From Candidatus Aminicenantota bacterium (GTDB lineage: Bacteria; Acidobacteriota; Aminicenantia; UBA2199), in contig CP070627.1 in the NCBI GenBank assembly GCA_020355945.1, positions 7,936,660 to 7,957,065 on the forward strand: a DNA stretch of 20,406 nt. The letters run 5' to 3'. Positions 14,965 to 20,406 of this stretch are shown piece after piece (positions within the stretch are counted from its first letter, which is position 1; each line of letters begins with the position of its first letter). The notes below the pieces were generated by a model. The model searched no databases. It saw only the letters and a list, made by a program, of their open reading frames with translations, and had not been told where the DNA came from. Position numbers and translations under genes: made by a program.

Positions 14965-14991
14965 ACCATAAAAAAACAGTGGTTTCTTTCG

Positions 14992-15051
14992 TTTGTAATT
15001 TGTAATTTGGGATTTGAAATTTGTTTGTAATTTGTAATTTGTAATTTGTAA
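14992..15051. repeat. 7-bp tandem repeat (TTTGTAA) in the accD-accA gap
   Basis: The order is two perfect TTTGTAA copies (14992-15005), two diverged copies (TTTGGGA, TTTGAAA), a 4-base remainder TTTG, then four perfect copies (15024-15051). The whole tract is non-coding and sits inside the acc operon. The phase break in the middle suggests growth by slippage or two fused arrays. Confidence 0.85.
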
Positions 15052-15084
15052 TTTCCATGTCTTATCTTCCTATTTCCCGCACCA

Positions 15085-15873
15085 TCAGCCGGCATAGGGT
15101 CTTTGGGCATGGATTTTTAACAGGGTGCCCAGTACGCTGCGCAGTTGTTTTCTTTCCACCACCATATCCAGCATCCCATGCTCCAATAAGAATTCCGAAC
15201 GTTGAAATCCACCGGGAAGCTTTTGGCCGATGGTTTGCTCAATGACCCGGGGACCGGCAAAACCAATGAGCGCATCAGGTTCGGCAATAATGACATTTCC
15301 CAGCATGGTATAAGAAGCAGTAACTCCACCAGTGGTGGGATCGGCGAGCACCGTAAATAAAGGCAGCCCTTTATCATTCAACCGTTTGACAGCAGCAGAG
15401 GTCTTGGCCATTTGCATCAAGGATAAAATTCCTTCCTGCATACGCGCCCCACCGGATGAAATAATAATTATAGCAGGGACATGGTTCTCTATTGAATATT
15501 CCAGCATACGGGTCACCTTTTCTCCCACCACCGAACCCATGGATGCCATAATGAAATTGGAATCCATGACACCGATGGTGGTGGGATAGTCTTCGATGGT
15601 ACAGGTACCGGTGACAATGGCTTCATTTAATTTGGTGGTTTCCATTGATTGTTGAAGCTTGTCCCGGTACCCAGGAAAAGACAACGGGTCCTCACTTTTC
15701 ATATCCTGGTCAAAGGGTTTAAAACTCTTTTTATCACAAAGCTTTTTAATCCGCGTATCCGCATCCAGCCTTAAGTGATACCCACATTTGGAACACACAT
15801 AATGCGCATGCTTCAAAAAGGCAATAAAATGACTGGTCTGACAACGGGTGCATTTAGGAAATAACCGCGACAT
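15085..15873 (-). CDS. accD: Acetyl-CoA carboxylase carboxyltransferase subunit beta
   Basis: This is the partner of AccA in the alpha2beta2 carboxyltransferase. 262 aa. The start is ATG 15873, with AGGAGA at 15885-15880 and a 6-base spacer. The N-terminal zinc ribbon is complete: Cys8-x-x-Cys11 and Cys27-x-x-Cys30, with CTRC and CSKCGYHLR. The crotonase-like carboxyltransferase fold follows, with ISSGGARMQEG, ADPTTGGVTASYTMLGN and IGFAGPRVIEQT, all typical of AccD. The protein is somewhat shorter than E. coli AccD (304 aa), mainly at the ends. Upstream on the - strand is accC (75-base gap with 8-bp repeats) and downstream is accA, so this is the third gene of the operon. The role is certain from motifs and context. 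Confidence 0.97.
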   Translation of the reverse strand: MSRLFPKCTRCQTSHFIAFLKHAHYVCSKCGYHLRLDADTRIKKLCDKKSFKPFDQDMKSEDPLSFPGYRDKLQQSMETTKLNEAIVTGTCTIEDYPTTIGVMDSNFIMASMGSVVGEKVTRMLEYSIENHVPAIIIISSGGARMQEGILSLMQMAKTSAAVKRLNDKGLPLFTVLADPTTGGVTASYTMLGNVIIAEPDALIGFAGPRVIEQTIGQKLPGGFQRSEFLLEHGMLDMVVERKQLRSVLGTLLKIHAQRPYAG

Positions 15874-15891
15874 ATTATTTCTCCTGAACTT

Positions 15892-15920
15892 TTTGTCTTT
15901 GTGTCTTTGTGCCTTTGCGG
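15892..15920. repeat. Short 8-bp-period repeat in the accC-accD gap
   Basis: CTTTGTGT, CTTTGTGC and CTTTGCGG stand in tandem, with a partial copy to the left. The tract ends next to the accD Shine-Dalgarno. Similar short-period tracts occur in other gaps of this window, so it looks like part of the same intergenic satellite habit and not a regulator site. Confidence 0.5.
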
Positions 15921-15948
15921 CATTTTTTTTGACCTAAAACCTTCGACA

Positions 15949-17292
15949 TTATTGCATAAATTTACCGACAAAATCAGTGGTATACTGACCGCGGAGGAAT
16001 TCTTTGTTTTTCATCACTTTTTGATGAAAGGGAATGGTGGTTTTGATTCCTTCAATGTAAAATTCCGCCAACGCCCGTTTCATTCGTTCCACGGCTTCCC
16101 TGCGATCGGTCCCCCAGGTGATCAATTTGGCCACCATTGAATCGTAGAAAGGTGGAATGGTATAACCCGGGTAGACACCGGAATCAATGCGAACCCCCGG
16201 GCCCCCGGGTAACATCAGTTGGGTAATTTTACCAGGGGCAGGATTAAAATCCTTATCCGGGTCCTCGGCATTGATCCGGCATTCAATGGAATGACCGCTG
16301 CGTCGGATATCTTTTTGTTCCAGTTCCAGTTTTTCGCCATTGGCGATTTTGAACTGGTATTTGATTAAATCCACACCGGTAATGGCCTCGGACACCGGGT
16401 GTTCCACCTGGATGCGGGTATTCATTTCCATGAAATAGAATTCTTTTGTTTCCTGGTCAAAGAGGAATTCGATGGTGCCAGCAGAATCGTATCCCACTGA
16501 TCCTGCTGCTTTTACAGCCAACTCTCCCATCCGGCTGCGGGTCTCCTCATCAATAATGGCAGAGGGGGCTTCTTCCACCAATTTCTGGTGCCGGCGCTGG
16601 ATGGAACAGTCCCTCTCAAACAGGTGTACCACATTGCCGTGCCGATCCCCCAGCACCTGGACTTCAATATGTTTGGGACTGGAGATATATTTTTCAATGT
16701 ATACCCGGGAATCCCCGAAAGCCTTTTGTGCCTCGGTGGAAGCGGAATTAAACGCTTTTTCCAATTCTTTTTCCTGGCAGACGATGCGCATGCCTTTACC
16801 GCCGCCGCCGGCAGAGGCTTTTATTATAATGGGATAACCGGTTGTTTCCGCCGCTTCAACTGCCTGGGCCAATGACTCCACAATACCATCGGAACCGGGA
16901 ACCACCGGCACACCCGATTCCTTCATCAATTCCTTTGCTCTGGCTTTGTCCCCCATTTCTCGAATGACATTGGACCTGGGGCCAATAAATCGAAGCTTCA
17001 TTGCCCTGCAGGCATCGGCAAACTGCCAATTTTCCGCCAGGAATCCGTAACCCGGATGAATGGCATCCGCCTTTAACGACAATGCGGCAGAAATGATGTT
17101 CTGGTAAAACAAATAACTTTCTGCGGCAGGAGGTGGACCAATGCACACGGCCTGGTCCGCCAATCTAACCCCCAGGGACTCTTTATCCGCCTGGGAATAA
17201 ACCAAAATGGTTTCCAATCCCAATTCCCTGGCAGCTCGTATAATACGTACCGCAATCTCACCCCGGTTAGCGATAAGAATTTTAGATATCAT
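15949..17292 (-). CDS. accC: Acetyl-CoA carboxylase biotin carboxylase subunit
   Basis: This ATP-grasp enzyme carboxylates the biotin carried by AccB, using bicarbonate and ATP. 447 aa, matching the usual length of about 450. It starts with the family's typical MISKILIANRGEIAVRIIRA. The glycine-rich ATP loop KASAGGGGKGM spans residues 158-168, and the catalytic segment EMNTRIQVEHPV spans 289-300; HPGYGFLAEN (79-88) and FERDCSIQRRHQKL are also present. No strong Shine-Dalgarno is seen in the 30-base gap after accB, so translation may depend on ribosomes leaving accB. It is the second gene of the accBCDA operon. Confidence 0.98.
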   Translation of the reverse strand: MISKILIANRGEIAVRIIRAARELGLETILVYSQADKESLGVRLADQAVCIGPPPAAESYLFYQNIISAALSLKADAIHPGYGFLAENWQFADACRAMKLRFIGPRSNVIREMGDKARAKELMKESGVPVVPGSDGIVESLAQAVEAAETTGYPIIIKASAGGGGKGMRIVCQEKELEKAFNSASTEAQKAFGDSRVYIEKYISSPKHIEVQVLGDRHGNVVHLFERDCSIQRRHQKLVEEAPSAIIDEETRSRMGELAVKAAGSVGYDSAGTIEFLFDQETKEFYFMEMNTRIQVEHPVSEAITGVDLIKYQFKIANGEKLELEQKDIRRSGHSIECRINAEDPDKDFNPAPGKITQLMLPGGPGVRIDSGVYPGYTIPPFYDSMVAKLITWGTDRREAVERMKRALAEFYIEGIKTTIPFHQKVMKNKEFLRGQYTTDFVGKFMQ

Positions 17293-17322
17293 TGGTTTTA
17301 ACCGTCAATTGTTACCCCGGAA

Positions 17323-17847
17323 CTAACCGCTGGTATCAATTTTGAACAGCACCTGTTCAAATTCCACCATGTTTGCATTTTCTACACAGATTTCTTTTAC
17401 CACTCCTTTCACATCAGACTGGATTTCATTCATGCTCTTCATGGCCTCGACAATGCACAACACATCACCGACGTTGACCTGGTCTCCCACTTCCACAAAA
17501 GGTTCCACATCAGGAGCGGATGCCTCATAAAAGGTCCCCACCAGGGGAGCCAGGACCTCATGGTAACTCCGGGCAGAACCCTCCTCCACTGGACCAGCCG
17601 TCTCCTCGTCGATCTCTTCAACTTTACCCTTTTCTTCCACCGGTTTTAACCCTGGTTTTAATCCGGGTTCATCTTTCCCGGCAATATACTCGTGTGAACG
17701 GTCAAGAACAGCAGCGGCATTCATGAGGACAGGTTCCTTATTCCTCTTTACCGTCACCATCGCCTTCCCGTTTTGCAACGTGGTCTCGGCTATATCATGC
17801 TCCTCCATCAATTGAAAAAGTTCCTTAAGGTTTATATCTTTAAACAT
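17323..17847 (-). CDS. accB: Biotin carboxyl carrier protein of acetyl-CoA carboxylase
   Basis: This carrier bears the biotin that shuttles carboxyl groups between AccC and the AccAD complex. The open frame extends to 17883, but ATG 17847 has AGGAGG at 17862-17857 with a 9-base spacer and gives the normal N-terminus MFKDINLKELFQLMEE, so I use it (174 aa). Layout: an N-terminal helical domain, an acidic Pro/Glu linker (about 55-95) with a small PGLK duplication, and a C-terminal biotinyl domain with APLVGTFY and EVGDQVNVGDVLCIVEAMKS. The biotin lysine is Lys137. The residue after it is Ser, where most homologues have Met or Leu. It is the first gene of the accBCDA operon, behind a palindrome-containing promoter. 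Confidence 0.96.
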   Translation of the reverse strand: MFKDINLKELFQLMEEHDIAETTLQNGKAMVTVKRNKEPVLMNAAAVLDRSHEYIAGKDEPGLKPGLKPVEEKGKVEEIDEETAGPVEEGSARSYHEVLAPLVGTFYEASAPDVEPFVEVGDQVNVGDVLCIVEAMKSMNEIQSDVKGVVKEICVENANMVEFEQVLFKIDTSG

Positions 17848-17864
17848 CAAGCTACACCTCCTCT

Positions 17865-17878
17865 TTTGGGAACCCAAA
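17865..17878 (-). other. Small hairpin next to the accB Shine-Dalgarno
   Basis: TTTGGG and CCCAAA flank a 2-base loop, ending 3 bases before AGGAGG on the - strand. In the mRNA it would lie in the leader just upstream of the accB ribosome site. A role in accB translation is only a guess. Confidence 0.25.
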
Positions 17879-17913
17879 GGCAATAAAAATACCTTTTTTC
17901 ATAATAAGCTATT

Positions 17914-17948
17914 ATTTTAAATAAAATAGATGTCTATTGCAATAGACA
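17914..17948 (-). promoter_or_regulatory. Candidate accBCDA promoter with an 18-bp palindromic operator
   Basis: On the - strand, TTGCAA (17942-17937, 4 of 6 bases of the -35 consensus), a 17-base spacer and TAAAAT (17919-17914, 5 of 6) form a well-spaced promoter about 65 bases before the accB start. The -35 is the exact centre of the perfect palindrome TGTCTATTGCAATAGACA (17931-17948). A dimeric repressor bound there would block RNA polymerase. No regulator gene is in the window. Known fatty-acid regulators have other sites as far as I recall, so the factor is unknown. Confidence 0.5.
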
Positions 17949-17971
17949 GGGTGATTTTTTTTCGATTTTTA

Positions 17972-18027
17972 CATCATGAAACAGGCAAAACCCGGGATGA
18001 GGATTTAAAGCACAGTCACTCATGATG
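17972..18027. repeat. Spaced inverted repeat between the arsS-like gene and the acc promoter
   Basis: CATCATGA (17972-17979) and TCATGATG (18020-18027) are perfect 8-bp inverted copies 40 bases apart. They lie between the 3' end of the radical SAM gene and the acc promoter. With such a long loop and no T-run the case for a terminator is weak. The rest of the 17949-18077 gap shows no gene. Confidence 0.3.
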
Positions 18028-18077
18028 CGAACCTTGCCCGGATACGATGAAAAAAAGATGTCCAATTTGGAATTTGT

Positions 18078-19037
18078 TTATTCCAGGGCCCCGGTGCAAC
18101 TGGAACCGGAACCAGCCGTGCAGCAATAGCAGTGATCAGCGGTCTCGATTTTAAAACCTTTTTTTATTAATTCTTCCAGGTTATCAATGGTTATGATTTC
18201 ACCGCTGTCGTCTTTAATCGGGAGGTTCACTGCCTGGTTAAAATCGCAATTATAAAGAACTCCGCGATAATCCACACTGACCAGGTTTCGACACATGATA
18301 TTGGGAACGATACCGGGATTGTAATTTTCTTCCAGCAGTTGTAGATACTTTTCGTATTCGCCATTGGCATCCAATCGTTTTCTAAATCGGCCCAGGGGTG
18401 CATTCACAATGGTGAAAAGGTTATTGAAGCGAATGCCGAAATTTTCCATGATGTACTTTTTATAAGCCTTTTCCAGGTCTTTTTGATCCGGCGGCAGAAA
18501 GGCGCCCCCGGGATTATACACCAGGTTCAACTCCAATGAGTCTCCATACCCCAGCTCATTTAATTTTTTCAGTGCTTTGATGCTTTTCTCGTAAACGCCG
18601 GTTCCCCGTTGGGCGTCCACATTTTCTTGAAGGTAACAGGGAAGGGACGATATCACCACCACCCCATGCTCCTGGTAGAATCCAGGGAGATCATCCATTC
18701 CTTCTTCAAAGAATACGGTTAAATTGGTTCTCACCATGACATGGGAAAGAATTTCCGAAGCCTTTTCCACCAGGAATTTAAAATAGGGATTTAACTCCGG
18801 TGAACCGCCGGTGATATCCAGGGTTAACCCGGGATATTTTTTAAGGAAATCGATAATCTTTCCGATTACCTGTTTAGTCATTAATTTATCACCTCCGGGG
18901 CTGGCATTGAGATGACAGTGTTGGCAAAGCTGGTTGCATTTATTTCCAACATTGACCTGCAATGTCTCCAATTGCCCGAAATCAAGGACATTGGGGTCTA
19001 TTTCCATCGCTTTTTCATTAAAATTCTCAATAAACAT
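18078..19037 (-). CDS. arsS: Radical SAM protein, ArsS-like (arsenosugar biosynthesis family)
   Basis: 319 aa. The start is ATG 19037 behind GGAGGAG (19050-19044). The radical SAM cluster motif is CNQLCQHC (Cys34-x3-Cys38-x2-Cys41), within GNKCNQLCQHCHLNASPGG, and is followed by LDITGGSPELNP, the usual glycine-rich SAM strand. The C-terminal part (MCRNLVSVDYRGVLYNCDFNQ) ends in a Cys-rich tail, HCYCCTAGSGSSCTGAL, typical of the ArsS/DUF3641 family. ArsS is known to join the 5'-deoxyadenosyl group of SAM to dimethylarsenite on the way to arsenosugars. No arsM or other ars gene is visible here, so the arsenic role is taken from the family alone. It lies upstream of the acc operon on the same strand but is separated from accB by 230 bases including the acc promoter, so it is probably independent. 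Confidence 0.85.
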   Translation of the reverse strand: MFIENFNEKAMEIDPNVLDFGQLETLQVNVGNKCNQLCQHCHLNASPGGDKLMTKQVIGKIIDFLKKYPGLTLDITGGSPELNPYFKFLVEKASEILSHVMVRTNLTVFFEEGMDDLPGFYQEHGVVVISSLPCYLQENVDAQRGTGVYEKSIKALKKLNELGYGDSLELNLVYNPGGAFLPPDQKDLEKAYKKYIMENFGIRFNNLFTIVNAPLGRFRKRLDANGEYEKYLQLLEENYNPGIVPNIMCRNLVSVDYRGVLYNCDFNQAVNLPIKDDSGEIITIDNLEELIKKGFKIETADHCYCCTAGSGSSCTGALE

Positions 19038-19243
19038 TTTCTTCTCCTCCTCAGGGATGAAAGTTCCTTTCTAAATTTAATCAATAATAAAGTTCATGTT
19101 CATCATCTTTATAATAAGATGCTGCAATATATTAAGTTATATCAATACCCTATTTTTAAGAAAAGGTCAAGCCCCAGGAGGGATAAAAGTAGTGATGCAT
19201 CAAAATTTTTTTCTTCATCCTTCATCCACTTCATCCCTTGCCC

Positions 19244-19278
19244 ATTCTCAATTCTCCATTCTCCATTCTCCATTCTTG
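19244..19278. repeat. 7-bp tandem repeat (ATTCTCC)
   Basis: There are five consecutive 7-base units: ATTCTCA, three perfect ATTCTCC, and ATTCTTG. A two-unit TTCATCC run lies 17 bases to the left (19214-19227). Both share the 7-bp period of the TTTGTAA tract in the acc operon, though not its sequence. Confidence 0.75.
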
Positions 19279-19394
19279 CCTGGCACCTTTTTTGTTTCCA
19301 TTCTTTATTCTTTTTTCTTTTTTTGTCTCAATAGTTGAATTTTCCCCCGATTTATGTTATTCAATAATTGTAATTGATTAAACCGACACAGGTT

Positions 19395-19420
19395 TTGATC
19401 ATGTTGAAACTGAATATAAT
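19395..19420 (+). promoter_or_regulatory. Candidate promoter for the toxin-antitoxin-like pair
   Basis: A perfect TATAAT stands at 19415-19420, 84 bases before the chosen toxin start, in an otherwise gene-free stretch. The best -35-like match is TTGATC at 19395-19400, but the 14-base spacing is short, so only the -10 box is well supported. Confidence 0.35.
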
Positions 19421-19503
19421 AGATTATTGGCTGTGCCGCAGGGAAGCTGTTAAATACTCTGTTCCCCAGGTACAGAAGCGTATTCGCCTATTTGAGGGAA
19501 CAG

Positions 19504-19788
19504 ATGCAAGTTAGATTTTACCTGGACCCCGAAACAAACCTTCCCCATATTTACAACCATCATGTGACTGAGGATGAAGTAGAAGACATTTTATCCCGAC
19601 CTGGCGAAGACCGGCCTGGCCGAGAAGGTTCGCGTGTGGCTATTGGTCAAACACAAGGAGGCCGATATCTGCGTGTTATATATGTACCGAACCATGAGCC
19701 GGATAGTGTGTTTGTAATAACTTCATATGAACTTCGTGGGAAGCCATTGTTGGCTTATAGAAAACGAAGAAAAAGGAGAAAAAAATGA
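19504..19788 (+). CDS. DUF4258-type small protein, putative toxin
   Basis: 94 aa from ATG 19504, which has GAGGG at 19494-19498 and a 5-base spacer. An in-frame TTG at 19492 is possible but has no better ribosome site. The sequence fits the small DUF4258 (BrnT/RelE-fold-like) proteins: HHVTEDEVEDILSRP, then GQTQGGRYLRVIYVP and VFVITSYEL, ending in a very basic YRKRRKRRKK tail that could contact RNA. Proteins of this type are often toxins encoded beside a small antitoxin. Here the next gene overlaps by 4 bases (ATGA), as in a translationally coupled pair. Activity as an RNase is inferred from the fold class only. Confidence 0.75.
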   Translation: MQVRFYLDPETNLPHIYNHHVTEDEVEDILSRPGEDRPGREGSRVAIGQTQGGRYLRVIYVPNHEPDSVFVITSYELRGKPLLAYRKRRKRRKK

Positions 19789-19994
19789 AGCAAAATAAAT
19801 TCCCACCCGGATGGGATGAAGAGCGTGTCCGTCGTGTATTAGATCATTATGAGCACCAGACCGAAGAACAAGCCCTCGCTGAAGACGAAGCTGCATACGA
19901 ACAAGAAGAGCAGAGTATGATGGAAATACCAAATGCTTTAGTTCCCAAAGTTCGTAATCTAATCGCTCAATATCAATCACAAAAGCAGTTGTAA
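19785..19994 (+). CDS. Small acidic protein, putative antitoxin of the DUF4258-like partner
   Basis: 69 aa. ATG 19785 overlaps the TGA of the preceding gene, with AAGGAG about 10 bases before it. The protein starts KQNKFPPGWDEERVRRVLDHYE and has a strongly acidic middle (TEEQALAEDEAAYEQEEQ), opposite in charge to the basic tail of its neighbour. A predicted helical C-terminus follows (IPNALVPKVRNLIAQYQ). I recall similar FPPGWDEERV proteins next to DUF4258 genes in environmental and cyanobacterial genomes, from memory only. No clear DNA-binding fold is visible, so self-repression is uncertain. The toxin-first order is less common than antitoxin-first. Confidence 0.7.
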   Translation: MKQNKFPPGWDEERVRRVLDHYEHQTEEQALAEDEAAYEQEEQSMMEIPNALVPKVRNLIAQYQSQKQL

Positions 19995-20043
19995 AAAAAC
20001 GATTTAAATGGAATAAAATAGCAAACCACAATCAACCGATACA

Positions 20044-20066
20044 GCAATTCTCATTTTGAGAATTGC
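20044..20066. other. Perfect 10-bp stem-loop after the small gene pair
   Basis: GCAATTCTCA (20044-20053), loop TTT, TGAGAATTGC (20057-20066). It lies 50 bases past the antitoxin-like stop codon. There is no T-run after the stem, so it is better described as a hairpin or protein-binding palindrome than as an intrinsic terminator. Confidence 0.55.
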
Positions 20067-20079
20067 CAGGTTAAAAATA

Positions 20080-20112
20080 ATGGTTAACTTAGGTAACCAT
20101 TCACCCTTTTTT
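20080..20112 (+). terminator. Candidate intrinsic terminator of the small gene pair
   Basis: ATGGTTA (20080-20086) pairs with TAACCAT (20094-20100) over a 7-base loop, and a run of six T follows at 20107-20112. The stem is short and AT-rich and the T-run is 6 bases away, so strength would be modest. Together with the preceding hairpin it may end transcription of the toxin-like operon. Confidence 0.4.
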
Positions 20113-20154
20113 GGACAAAAAAATTATAAAATTAGGCACCGTCCCTCTTCTTCT

Positions 20155-20406
20155 CCTCAACTTTGTGGGACCATTCCTCGAACTTATCCTGTCATCCCTC
20201 AGCTTTGTTGGGTCATTCCTCAGACTTATTCTGTGTTCCCTCAGACTTATGGAACCATTCCTCAAACTTATTCGGCAATCCCTCAGCTTTGTTGGGTTAT
20301 TCCTCAGACTTATTCTGTGTTCCCTCAGACTTGTGGGACCATTCCTCGAACTTATTCGGCCATCCCTCAGCCTTGTTGGGTCATTCCTCAGACTTATCCT
20401 GTGTTC
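20155..20406. repeat. 21-bp tandem repeat with 84-bp higher-order structure, running off the right edge
   Basis: Twelve 21-base units stand without gaps, each starting CCTC(A/G). They fall into four subtypes in fixed order, so every fourth unit matches best (for example CCTCAGACTTATTCTGTG at 20218, 20302 and, with one variant, at 20386). This makes three 84-base higher-order units. All three + strand frames are free of stops within the array, while two of three - strand frames have stops. In + frame 1 the units read as heptapeptides such as PQTYSVF, PQTCGTI, PRTYSAI and PQLCWVI, after an ATG at 20080. That ATG lies in the putative terminator hairpin and has no clear Shine-Dalgarno, so I do not call a gene. 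Confidence 0.9.

Larger units (their letters stand above)
19038..19503. other. Gene-free gap with short repeats between divergent genes
   Basis: This gap separates the - strand arsS-like gene from the + strand toxin-like pair. It holds a small hairpin CATCTT-N6-AAGATG (19104-19121) in the arsS-like leader, a TTCATCC double repeat (19214-19227), and five tandem copies of ATTCTCC or close variants (19244-19278). These are followed by TGCCTGGCACC with a T-run. A promoter candidate for the small gene pair lies near 19415. I see no gene in it; the overlapping open frames on the + strand here are low-complexity and have no family features. Confidence 0.6.

Noticed and set aside
17848..17883. Longer accB start at 17883 (adds MPLGSQKRRCSL)
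   Set aside because: The added codons lie over the Shine-Dalgarno and leader hairpin of the better start at 17847, and homologues begin at MFKDINLKEL-like sequence.
18912..19338. Two overlapping + strand open frames (140 and 80 aa) over the start of the arsS-like gene and the repeat-filled gap
   Set aside because: They run antisense to a solid gene and then through 7-bp repeats, giving low-complexity Ser/Phe/His text without family features.
19492..19503. TTG start at 19492 for the toxin-like gene
   Set aside because: The Shine-Dalgarno-like GAGGG overlaps this codon region and is well spaced only for ATG 19504.
20080..20406. An open frame of 109 codons from ATG 20080 through the tandem repeat to the window edge
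   Set aside because: The ATG is part of a terminator-like hairpin, no good ribosome site precedes it, and all three forward frames are open in the array, so openness here is weak evidence. It is kept only as a finding.
20155..20406. CRISPR array
   Set aside because: Units are contiguous and of equal 21-base length with no unique spacers, and no cas gene is nearby.

Overview
The window looks like a chromosomal segment from an uncultured, moderately AT-rich Gram-negative bacterium. The NRPS style, the two-part FtsX-like permease and the short satellite repeats between genes remind me of Candidatus Aminicenantes/Acidobacteriota-type genomes. That placement is from memory and is not proven by the sequence.

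Left half (1-10618, + strand): the last two proteins of a nonribosomal peptide synthetase assembly line. The first is cut by the left edge and reads [A]-T-C. The second is complete (2858 aa) and reads truncated C lobe - A1 - T1 - sulfotransferase - C2 - A2 (interrupted by a PRMT-like methyltransferase) - T2 - TE. The TE ends the line. Together they would condense, tailor (sulfate and methyl transfer) and release a peptide. A perfect -35 box overlaps the NRPS stop codon and probably drives an 8-TM MacB/FtsX-type permease (10678-13068, +), which may or may not export the product.

Right half (13222-19037, - strand): read in transcription order, an ArsS-like radical SAM protein, then accB-accC-accD-accA encoding all four subunits of acetyl-CoA carboxylase, then a secreted alpha/beta hydrolase. 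The acc operon has a good promoter candidate whose -35 lies in the centre of a perfect 18-bp palindrome. The gaps in and after this operon hold short-period repeats and a hairpin-bearing dispersed-type element rather than genes.

Right end (19415-20406, + strand): a small DUF4258-type toxin-like gene overlaps an antitoxin-like gene by 4 bp. Two hairpins follow. The window then ends inside a 21-bp tandem array organised as 84-bp higher-order units.

The strongest points for follow-up are the NRPS-embedded sulfotransferase, the PRMT-like insertion in an A domain with a tyrosine-like code, the half condensation domain at a protein junction, the inverted-repeat inserts within A domains, and the higher-order tandem repeat at the right edge.
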